A DNA stretch of 64,000 nucleotides, taken from positions 2,790,001 to 2,854,000 of the forward strand of contig NZ_ADVG01000002.1 of the NCBI RefSeq assembly GCF_000178855.1. Direction: 5' to 3'. A model generated the notes under the pieces. That model worked only from the letters and a program-made list of their open reading frames with translations. It was not told the DNA's origin and made no database searches. Source of the DNA: Ktedonobacter racemifer DSM 44963. Lineage in GTDB: Bacteria > Chloroflexota > Ktedonobacteria > Ktedonobacterales > Ktedonobacteraceae. This document shows, one piece after another, positions 41,630 to 48,991 of the stretch. Within the stretch, counting starts at the first letter, position 1, and the number at the start of each line of letters is the position of its first letter. A program made the translations under genes and the position numbers.

Positions 41630-42055
41630 ATGCAGACGTTCCTCCCTTATGCCTCTTTTGAGGAGACGGCCCGGGTGCTGGACTCCAGGCGCCTGGGAAA
41701 GCAGCGGGTAGAGGCATCTCAAATCCTGAAGATCATTACGACGCCAGACTACCTGGGCGCGTGGCGGCATCATCCTGCCGTTATGATGTGGCATGGCTAT
41801 GCTACCGCGCTGCGCGAGTATCTTAATACAATGTTGACCGAGTGGGAGCGTCGTGGTTACAAAAACATGAAGCTACATCACCACCTGGATGAGCAGCATA
41901 TTCAATATCCCTGGTGGCTTGGTGACCCACGCCTGCACGATTCCCATAAATCAAATCTGCTGCGTAAAGATTGGCTCTACTACAGCCAATTTGGCTGGGA
42001 GATCTCTGACGATATTCCCTACTACTGGCCCGTTACCTATCGGCCGCCCGAGTAG
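41630..42055 (+). CDS. T4 endonuclease V-like / MSMEG_6728-family protein
   Basis: 141 residues. Pattern LDSRRLGKQRVEASQIL, WRHHPAVMMWHGYATALREYLNTMLTEWERRGY, PWWLGDPRLHDSHKSNLLRKDWLYYSQFGW is the conserved set of the MSMEG_6728 family, related to pyrimidine-dimer DNA glycosylases. The Lys/Arg/His-rich SHKSNLLRKD box is the hallmark. Start ATG 41630 after GGAGAG; the ORF extends 30 bp further up without support. UV-damage repair is a family-level inference and biochemical evidence for this branch is thin. Its 3' end overlaps the convergent methyltransferase by 23 bp. Confidence 0.75.
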   Translation: MQTFLPYASFEETARVLDSRRLGKQRVEASQILKIITTPDYLGAWRHHPAVMMWHGYATALREYLNTMLTEWERRGYKNMKLHHHLDEQHIQYPWWLGDPRLHDSHKSNLLRKDWLYYSQFGWEISDDIPYYWPVTYRPPE

Positions 42056-42815
42056 TGTTCTCCTTCTGGATATACCAGATGTAGCCACTGAAGCGGAAAG
42101 TGCCATGCTCACTGGTAAAGAAGGGACTGACCTGCTCCAGTAGTGAAAGATAGACCTCTTCCTGGCTCCTCTCACCTCTCTCCAGCACAGATATGACCAG
42201 GCTTTTCGTCATCAAGTATCTTACTAAATCCTCTTTGGTGAAGAGTACTTCGTTGACATAGCGCTCCTCTCGGATGAAGCGCAGACCATGCTCGGCCAGG
42301 ACATGTGGGTCAAGGGGTTTATTTTCGCGGGGAGTAACGGGGTACTGGGTAAGATATTGCTGGGCTACCCATTGTTCAAAGGCCTGATTTTCGCGCATCG
42401 ACCCTTCAAAGTTGTTGTCATAGATTACCAGCCAGCCACCAGAACGGAGGACTCGCGCGGCTTCAGGCAGGAAGCGCATACGATCCACCCAGTGGAAGGC
42501 AGACGAGATGGTGATCAGGTCGATGCTTGCGCCATCAAACGGCAGTTGCTCAGCTGGAGCCAGGATATAGCTCACACCTGGCAGCTCCGTGGCGGCAGCA
42601 AGCATTTCTGGCGAGAGATCACAGCCAATCACCTGGTCCGCGATATGTTTGAGCGCGCGGGTAGATTGTCCCGTTCCACAGGCCACGTCGAGCGCCTTTT
42701 TGACAGGTGTGTCCAGGTGAAGCGCGTTCTGGACCTTGGAGATCACAAGAGGGTGAAAGTAGGGCCGGAATGTGGCATAGCGTCGCGCCACGTCTGCATC
42801 TGCAAAGTAGTTCAT
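42033..42815 (-). CDS. class I SAM-dependent methyltransferase
   Basis: 260 residues. SAM motif I LDVACGTGQSTRAL, motif II region VIGCDLSPEMLAAA, then APAEQLPFDGASIDLITISSAFHWVD and LPEAARVLRSGGWLVIYD, typical of Methyltransf_11. ATG 42815 follows GGAGGG. Substrate not deducible. Runs antisense into the 3' end of the endonuclease V-like gene. Confidence 0.85.
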   Translation of the reverse strand: MNYFADADVARRYATFRPYFHPLVISKVQNALHLDTPVKKALDVACGTGQSTRALKHIADQVIGCDLSPEMLAAATELPGVSYILAPAEQLPFDGASIDLITISSAFHWVDRMRFLPEAARVLRSGGWLVIYDNNFEGSMRENQAFEQWVAQQYLTQYPVTPRENKPLDPHVLAEHGLRFIREERYVNEVLFTKEDLVRYLMTKSLVISVLERGERSQEEVYLSLLEQVSPFFTSEHGTFRFSGYIWYIQKENTTRAADR

Positions 42816-42920
42816 AGCTGAATGGTTCCCTCCTCCGTAGGAAAATTTCTTCTTAATTAAGATCATAGCACAAGGGGCGAACCATTCAAAAGAAAAAACA
42901 AATAAAAAGTAGTAGGGGCA

Positions 42921-43058
42921 TCAAGGTAAATCAATTTCATACAGCGAGATCAAGCCCTTTTTCAAGGCATAGATAACAGCCTGGGTGCGATGTGCAAGCT
43001 GCAATTTGGTGAGGATATTGCTAATGATTATATAATTACTGCTATATTGCTGCGGCAT
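42921..43058 (-). pseudogene. remnant of a LuxR-type HTH regulator
   Basis: A 45-codon ORF (ATG 43058 after GAGGTGAG) ends with SNILTKLQLAHRTQAVIYALKKGLISL, the recognition helix and C-terminus of a NarL/LuxR HTH. The preceding helix is garbled (SNYIIISNIL) and no receiver or HTH start exists upstream. A truncated copy next to an IS630 element. Confidence 0.6.
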
Positions 43059-43165
43059 ATGCTCTCACCTCAAATCGCTTATTATGAAGAAGTATTTTCT
43101 CCGATCTAAGAGCAAGTATACTGTCGCGGTCCCGCTTTGCCATCGCTGAAGGGCAGGATCTTATT

Positions 43166-43182
43166 CTCCCCTAAAAGGGGAG
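43166..43182. terminator. small hairpin stranded by the IS630 insertion
   Basis: ctcccct-aaa-aggggag. Before the IS arrived it would have lain about 18 nt past the stop of the zinc-ribbon gene at 44384, as its terminator. Confidence 0.4.
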
Positions 43183-43199
43183 CTAAGAGTTGGGAGCTA

Positions 43200-44384
43200 G
43201 TGCAATCGTCCAAAAGAAAGTAGGAAAGTAGCCGATATGAGAAGGTATGCAACCCATTTTCATTCGACCACTCACCGAATCCGAGCGAGCCCATATCGAG
43301 GCTCACTTACGCTCCGGCTCAGCCTTTGTGCTACGCCGTTGCCAGATCCTTCTGGCTTCAGCCCGTGGAGAGCGAGCCATCGCCATTGCGCGGCAGCTGG
43401 GCTGCGACGACCAGACAGTGCGCAATGTGATCAAAGACTTCAACGAGCAGGGGCTCGACGTGCTCAAGAAGGAGTCCTGTCGCCCTCATCGGCTACGCAC
43501 CAGCATTGCCGACGAGAATCTGCCAGCCTTGCGCGATCTGCTCCATCGCAGCCCGCGCGATTTTGGTATCGAGCGCAATCTCTGGTCTCTCCCACTGGTG
43601 GCGCAAATCTGCTTGTCACAAGGACTCGTAGCTGCCCCGACCACTGCTGCCAGTGTCCGCCGCGCGCTCAAGCGCTTGGGCGTCAGTTGGAAACGAGCCA
43701 AGCACTGGATTACCAGCCCCGATCCGCAGTATGCACGAAAAAAAAGGCTCGTGACCGCTTGATCGCGTACGCTCAACCCCGCTCTGATTGGGCCATTGGC
43801 TTCCTCGACGAGGTCTGGTGGAGCCGATTTGCTCTTCCACGCCTTCACACCTGGCAAGATCCAGAGTACCCAGTCCGTTTGGTTGAGCAATCCTGGCAAA
43901 AGAATGACCCTGACCCAAAAGCATTGGCTTGCTATGGTGTCCTCTGGCAAAACGGAACCACGGAGGAACCCGTGCGAGAGCAGATGTGGCTTCGTTTTGT
44001 CACAGGACGCCCGGTGAGTGAGATCACCATCCAGTTTCTGGACTGGTGTTGTCAGCAATTGGCCGCACAAGGCAAACGTCAGTGGCTCCTCATCTGGGAC
44101 AACGCCTCCTGGCATGTGAGTAAGATGGTGCGCACCTGGATCAGAAAACACAACCTCGCTGTCAAACAAACGGACGAAGGGGTACGGATTTTGCCTTTCC
44201 AACTGCCCACCAAAAGTCCCTGGCTCAATCCAATTGAGCCCAAGTGGGTGCATGGCAAACGCAATGTGGCCGAAACCAATGGGCTGCTTTCGGCTCACCA
44301 CCTCGCTGAGCGAGTCTGTGCCTATTATGGGTGTGCATATGAGCCACATTTATCTCTTCCCGAAAAGGTTTCGTAATCTTGCAC
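43200..44384 (+). mobile_element. IS630-family insertion sequence (1185 bp)
   Basis: Ends GTGCAA... and ...TTGCAC, flanked by TA at 43198-43199 and 44385-44386 (the IS630 TA target). The right TA is part of the TAG stop codon of the neighbouring minus-strand gene. Confidence 0.82.
43247..44376 (+). CDS. IS630-family transposase, two ORFs joined by -1 frameshift
   Basis: ORF A (43247-43762) has the HTH part: RGERAIAIARQLGCDDQTVRNVIKDFN and LHRSPRDFGIERNLWSLPLVAQ. ORF B continues with DWAIGFLDEVWWSRF (first Asp), QWLLIWDNASWHVSKMV (second Asp) and PWLNPIEPKWVHGKRNVAE (catalytic Glu). The switch lies at A8 (43738-43745, cacgAAAAAAAAGG) and needs a -1 slip, the geometry of known programmed slippery sites in this family. 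All catalytic residues are present and no other break is seen, so this copy may be functional. Confidence 0.85.
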
Positions 44385-45817
44385 TAGGAGTTCAATTGAG
44401 CCATAAGTTGTCCATAGTTATAGGCGGCATTAGCCCCACCCTGCTTATTTCCATTACCGTTGAGTACCTGGTCGCAGAGGGTGCGAATTTGTTGTAGCGT
44501 GGCCTGGTCGAAGGGATTCTGAGCGAGATTGATCGCCAGTTGGTCCAGGCGGGAGGCCCACTCACGGATATTTTCCAGGGTGGTTCGTGCCTGCTCGGCG
44601 TGTTGCTTGATGGTGGCGCTGGAATCGCTTTGCGTGGCTGCCAGCGAGACATGCATCAGGCTCATCTCGATATAGGCCCCCGTTCCTACAAGGCCAAAGC
44701 CGTCGCCTGCCTGCGCGATCTGCATTGTTGCGCACCGGGAGGGGAGTGTGACGTAGTGCGCTCCTCGCGTTCCCTCGACGATATTGAGTATATTCTGTGC
44801 GACACAGTGCACTGCCTGAGAGGGCAATGTGCGATTTTTAAGGAGGGTGGCCTGGGCGTTGAGCTGCCGCGCTTGCTCGCGTAGTCCGACCAGTAGTCCG
44901 ACCTGCCCGGGTGTTTCGTCCAGGTGGACCAGCAGGTGACGTAGATGCACAAAGGCGAGCGGGGGGAAATCAGCCTTAAAGACGATTTTTCCTGTAGGGA
45001 CGGTGACCTTGCTACTCTCCTGTGTGACCTGGATGCGGTTCCCCAGGCTAAGCAGATTGGTTGCTCCCAGCGTCCGTTGCAGGACAAAGTCTGTCCCGCG
45101 TGGCATCAATTGGCCCAGTGGGGTAATATGCTCCGCCTCATCGTCGATGAGCCATGCCAGATAGGTCGCATTATCGGCTGGGGCGTTAAGTTGCTTGAGC
45201 GTAATGGTCACGCGGTTGCTTTTGCCCGGTGTTTGTGGATCATCCGTGAAGGAGACCTCGCCCTGAACCTGGGTGCGGATCTGACTGCTAAAGTCGCGTG
45301 AGAGACGATAGCCGCCAATCGAACGGGTTTTGATCAGAGCATAGGCGCCTACGCCAATCGAGCTAATCAATAACGCGATGGTAATGAAAATAAGCATGGA
45401 GCGAAAGAATGTGTTGTGCTGTCCCCGAGGAAGCCCGGTGATAGGCTCGGCCAGGGCGAGGTGTAGCGCGGAAGGTGAGAGTTCCTTTCTGGCGAGATCG
45501 ATCTCAGGAAGCTCCCTGGTGACGTATTGCCTCTTCGCTTGCATTTCATTATGGTGAGGGACAAATGCCTTGTATGGCCCTGTATGTCCTGGTCGCAGGC
45601 CGAACCCTATGCCTGATGTGGCTTGTGGACCTGGCAGCGGAGCGTGTACTATGGGTCTCTCCATAGTGAGACCGCGCCCTGCCTGGCCTGGTACAATGGC
45701 GAGGGGGGCTGGCTGCCGCTGCGACAACGGCTCTTGTTTGGAGTGTAGGCGTTGCCCGCAACGGCCACAGAAGATGGCCCCTGGCTCCATTTCCTCACGG
45801 CAAATAGTACATTTCAT
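44384..45817 (-). CDS. zinc-ribbon membrane protein of unknown function
   Basis: 477 residues. N-terminal zinc ribbon CTICREEMEPGAIFCGRCGQRLH (two C-x-x-C knuckles), a Pro/Gly-rich linker, one membrane segment near 140-162 (MLIFITIALLISSIGVGAYAL), and an extracytoplasmic region. Residues 190-280 resemble the beta-rich part of anti-sigma/RskA-like proteins (ITLKQLNAPADNATYLAWLID). The last 190 are helical with LLVGLREQARQLNAQATLLK. I do not recognise the family beyond this. It lies downstream of the redox cluster on the same strand but is separated by two giant hairpins, so it may be a separate unit. Its stop TAG includes the TA duplicated by the IS630 insertion. Confidence 0.6.
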   Translation of the reverse strand: MKCTICREEMEPGAIFCGRCGQRLHSKQEPLSQRQPAPLAIVPGQAGRGLTMERPIVHAPLPGPQATSGIGFGLRPGHTGPYKAFVPHHNEMQAKRQYVTRELPEIDLARKELSPSALHLALAEPITGLPRGQHNTFFRSMLIFITIALLISSIGVGAYALIKTRSIGGYRLSRDFSSQIRTQVQGEVSFTDDPQTPGKSNRVTITLKQLNAPADNATYLAWLIDDEAEHITPLGQLMPRGTDFVLQRTLGATNLLSLGNRIQVTQESSKVTVPTGKIVFKADFPPLAFVHLRHLLVHLDETPGQVGLLVGLREQARQLNAQATLLKNRTLPSQAVHCVAQNILNIVEGTRGAHYVTLPSRCATMQIAQAGDGFGLVGTGAYIEMSLMHVSLAATQSDSSATIKQHAEQARTTLENIREWASRLDQLAINLAQNPFDQATLQQIRTLCDQVLNGNGNKQGGANAAYNYGQLMAQLNS

Positions 45818-45968
45818 GATGACTACCCCTGGCTTCCCAGTAGTATTTCTCTTTGCCTCCTGGATGGAGGAGGTTCAGAAATATCTGTAATATGGCAGTA
45901 TAGTGTTTATCTTTCTACTCCTCAGGTTTCTGGTACTTTTCTATGACTTCTCGCGCCTGCGGCACTCG

Positions 45969-46037
45969 CCTGGGTAGTGCGTGTGATGCGTGCTGGCGGC
46001 CGGAGGCCGCCAGCACGCATCACACGCACTACCCAGG
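45969..46037. repeat. 33-bp perfect hairpin, GGA loop
   Basis: Arms 45969-46001 and 46005-46037 are perfectly complementary. No T-run on either side. The first of two tandem giant hairpins in the 309-bp gap before the zinc-ribbon gene. Confidence 0.85.
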
Positions 46038-46061
46038 TAACTTGCACATGGGATTAGTTAT

Positions 46062-46118
46062 GTTGAGTTTGTTGGCGGCACATGGCCGGAACGGCCATGT
46101 GCCGCCAACAAACTCAAC
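46062..46118. terminator. 27-bp perfect hairpin, GAA loop, after the cytochrome b gene
   Basis: Arms 46062-46088 and 46092-46118, starting 8 nt after the stop at 46127. No U-tract. Unrelated in sequence to its neighbour 24 nt away. Confidence 0.8.
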
Positions 46119-46126
46119 TGTTATTG

Positions 46127-47050
46127 TCACTCTGCTGGAAGGACGTGAAAGACGGTGATAAGTAGTTCCATGATGCTGTGGTAGGAGATGATGAGCAGGG
46201 CTCCGCTGGCCAGGACGATATGTATAGTGCGCCAGCGATGCATGAAGAGCTGGGCTGCTTGCTGGCGGTGGAGCGATCCCAACAGGTTTGTTCGTTCTCT
46301 GAGAGCCTCGGCGGCGCGTTGGAAGTCATGTCGCTCGCCAGAGGGGAGCGCGGCCTGGCGGGTTGCTAAGTGAGATGCCGCATTGGGCGCGGGCCTGGTC
46401 TGTGCCAGGTGATCGATGCAATACTCTTTGAAAGGGGCGGACTTGCCTGCGCATAGGCGTTCGACCGTTTCCTCCAGGAGGGTAATGCGCTCCTTGACGC
46501 CCTGGACGATGCCTACCCCGTTGGTCGCAGCCTCATGGGCCAGGCGGCGCGTTTGCCACTGGTCAAGCAGACGACCAGTAATGCCACTGAGAACGAGGAA
46601 GATCAGGGCGAAGAGGGCGGCTGGTCCGGCCTTGGCCTGGATCAGGTCACCCGCGCCTTGTACGAAGTCGTGTGTAATGTAGGCGTAGTTTTCGTGCAGG
46701 AGTGCGACCAGGATCGTGATGATTCCCAGCCAGGTGTGCATCCAGAGCCAGTTCTGTACTTTCCCAGGCAGGGCACGCACAAAGCGCCGGCGCAGGCTAT
46801 AGCTCGCGCTCAGCAGGACCAGGGCGAAGGCGCAAATACCAAAGATGCGGAAGGGATCAAGCGCTGGTTCCGCGTCCTGTCCGTTATGGATGGCATAGGC
46901 GCTCCAGGCAAAGAGGAACAGGTAGAGTGCGCCGCTTCCCAGGAGCCAGAACCACTTCCCGCGTGAAGCGGGGGCGCGCCAGAGCTTTTTATATGTCTGC
47001 TGGCCCGCTATTTTATTTGCTTGTGAGGGAGATTTAGGTAGACTGGACAT
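46127..47050 (-). CDS. diheme cytochrome b-like membrane protein of redox cluster
   Basis: 307 residues with about five membrane segments (35-55, 66-84, 101-120, 141-160, 273-300). Segment 3 carries H105 and H119; segment 5 carries H277 and H291. Each pair is 14 residues apart, the spacing that places two hemes across a four-helix bundle, so H105/H277 and H119/H291 are likely bis-His ligand pairs. A cytoplasmic helical insert lies between segments 4 and 5. No family recognised by name; ferric-reductase-like or cytochrome b561-like are alternatives. AGGAGC precedes the ATG and the gene starts 9 nt after the iron-sulfur protein gene, so it should take electrons from that protein and pass them to quinone or a Rieske partner. 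Confidence 0.68.
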   Translation of the reverse strand: MSSLPKSPSQANKIAGQQTYKKLWRAPASRGKWFWLLGSGALYLFLFAWSAYAIHNGQDAEPALDPFRIFGICAFALVLLSASYSLRRRFVRALPGKVQNWLWMHTWLGIITILVALLHENYAYITHDFVQGAGDLIQAKAGPAALFALIFLVLSGITGRLLDQWQTRRLAHEAATNGVGIVQGVKERITLLEETVERLCAGKSAPFKEYCIDHLAQTRPAPNAASHLATRQAALPSGERHDFQRAAEALRERTNLLGSLHRQQAAQLFMHRWRTIHIVLASGALLIISYHSIMELLITVFHVLPAE

Positions 47051-47059
47051 GCCTTGCTC

Positions 47060-48988
47060 CTACTTCAAAAGAATCTCTTCGGTCGAGCCAAAGAAGGTGC
47101 GCGGATTAACACGAATGGCCGCGCCCGTGGGGCAGGCCTGGACACATGCCTGGTCGTTATAGCCAGCACAGAGATCGCATTTGACTGCAATTTTCTTACG
47201 TATCTCCTCTACCGGGTCGAGTGGAGGAGTATTGTCCAGGGGACCAGGCGTGGTCAGGACTGGCAAGAGTTTGCGTTTCTTGCTAGAGAAGAAGGTGCTG
47301 AAGCTTTGCCAGAGGTCGCCCTGGCGCTGTGTCTGCTGTTCTTCCAGGTCAACGATAGAGATGTTGTCGTAGGGACAGCGCTCGGCACAGATCCCGCAGC
47401 CGATGCAGCTCTCGGTAATGTAGACTTCGCCGCTGGGCAGGCGTGCGATCCCCGCGCGGCTACAGAGCATGCAGACGGGATCTTGACATTGGCGGCAGGC
47501 AGTGGCAATGCTGATGTTGCCCACCACCAGGCCATTGCGGTTCATACGCGAATGCCCATGGCGGCGCTCGCAGGCCTCCTCACATTCATTACAATGAATG
47601 CATTTAGCCAGGTCGATGACCAGCACCTCGGTCCCCTCGATGACGCCATCGTCCACCAGTGCGTGCAATCCGGCGCGAGCAGCGGCATTGGAGGTAGTTC
47701 TGGTTGCTGGCTGTTTCTGGTCAAATTGGAAAGGTTCAAAGATCGCGCTCTGGGCGGCCAGTTTGGCGTCATTATAGAGCTTTAGCTGCTGCTGAAAGCG
47801 CGTTTTGACCTCTGGATAGCGGCGGAAGAGGTTGAGCAGCTCGCGGCGTGGAACCTCGGCCACGGTCGTGCGCGTGATTGCTGAGACTTTGACCGCGCGC
47901 TGGTCTCCCAGCATGTCAAGTCCCCCCGCGAAATAGTCGCCGTTCTGGCGATAGGCGATAATGCGCTCTTTGCGCCTCTTGCCAGGGGGAAGCTTGCGCG
48001 CCACCTTGACGAAGCCATCCAGCAGCAAATGCAGGGTCTCGCGCTCAGGCTGATCCTGGTCCTCTTCGTCAAAGAGTTGCTCACCTCGTTCATAGCGGCG
48101 CGTAATGGCCTGTTCTGCCAGGTGGCGTAGATCAATGGTGGCGATACCTTGTAGGAGTGGTAGGCGCCTGAGCACGGCTTCGATGGAGCGTTCCAGGTGG
48201 AGCGACTCAAAGAAGACCCTGACCTCCGGCACGATCTCCATCAGGCGCTGGACGACTTGCTCGGGGATGACGAGCAGGGCGCATTTGCCGATGGCGTAGG
48301 CGCTGGTCTGCCGCGTCTGCCCGCTGAGCATCTCATGTTCGCCGAAGTATTCGCCCCGGCGTAGGACGGCGAGGGGCAGCCCTGCCTCGCCAGGGCCTGT
48401 CGAGGAGATCTCCACGCGCCCGCTCAAAATAAGCACGAGGTCGCGACCAAACTCTCCCTCGCGCATAAGCCAGCTCCCAGGTTGTGTGATGCGCAGTTGT
48501 GAGGAATTGACCAGGTGTAGCAGGTAGTTATCAGGAATAAGCATCTCGTCGCCGAGCATTGGCTGCTCACGCAGGCGTGTAAGCAATTGTGAGACGCTCC
48601 AGCTTTTGGGCAGCATATCGCGCACACGCTCAATATCTGCCTTGTTTTCCCAGGATGTTCCCAGGCGTTCTTTGAGTGAGAGCATCAGCAGGTCGCGATG
48701 GTTATCCACCGGGCAGACGGGAACGCAGGAGCCACAGAGGACGCATTCGTCGGTGAAGCGAACGAGCAAAGGCGAGAGCTCATCATCGATCGTGGCTTTA
48801 TTGAGTTCGGCGATACTAATTTTTGATGAGAGGGGAACCGGGCAGGCACGCATGCAGCGATCACATCCAATACACATGTCGATCTCAAAGCGAAGCTGCT
48901 CAGGCGTCAGTGGCCGAAGAGCGCGTTGTAGCTCAGCACCTGGAACTGGCTGCACCTCTTCTGGCCGAGAGGCTTTAAATCCTTGCAT
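47060..48988 (-). CDS. multi-[4Fe-4S] protein with two cyclic-nucleotide-binding domains
   Basis: 642 residues in three blocks. Residues 37-95: two 4Fe-4S motifs CIGCDRCMRACPVP and CVLCGSCVPVCPVD (GlpC/HdrC-like). Residues 150-400: two cNMP-binding domains; the first has GEFGRDLVLILSGRVEI and RGEYFGEHEMLSGQTRQTSAYA, the second GEQLF...LLLDGFVKVARK and GDYFAGGLDMLGDQRAV. Neither shows the full R-T/S-A cAMP pocket, so the ligand is uncertain. Residues 455-620: DmsB-like four-cluster ferredoxin, CIHCNECEEACERRHG, CRQCQDPVCMLC, CIGCGICAERCPYD, CDLCAGYNDQACVQACPTG. Four nt after the flavoprotein gene and 9 nt before the cytochrome b gene. Electron wire with a built-in sensor is the inferred role. 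Confidence 0.82.
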   Translation of the reverse strand: MQGFKASRPEEVQPVPGAELQRALRPLTPEQLRFEIDMCIGCDRCMRACPVPLSSKISIAELNKATIDDELSPLLVRFTDECVLCGSCVPVCPVDNHRDLLMLSLKERLGTSWENKADIERVRDMLPKSWSVSQLLTRLREQPMLGDEMLIPDNYLLHLVNSSQLRITQPGSWLMREGEFGRDLVLILSGRVEISSTGPGEAGLPLAVLRRGEYFGEHEMLSGQTRQTSAYAIGKCALLVIPEQVVQRLMEIVPEVRVFFESLHLERSIEAVLRRLPLLQGIATIDLRHLAEQAITRRYERGEQLFDEEDQDQPERETLHLLLDGFVKVARKLPPGKRRKERIIAYRQNGDYFAGGLDMLGDQRAVKVSAITRTTVAEVPRRELLNLFRRYPEVKTRFQQQLKLYNDAKLAAQSAIFEPFQFDQKQPATRTTSNAAARAGLHALVDDGVIEGTEVLVIDLAKCIHCNECEEACERRHGHSRMNRNGLVVGNISIATACRQCQDPVCMLCSRAGIARLPSGEVYITESCIGCGICAERCPYDNISIVDLEEQQTQRQGDLWQSFSTFFSSKKRKLLPVLTTPGPLDNTPPLDPVEEIRKKIAVKCDLCAGYNDQACVQACPTGAAIRVNPRTFFGSTEEILLK

Positions 48989-48991
48989 CGG

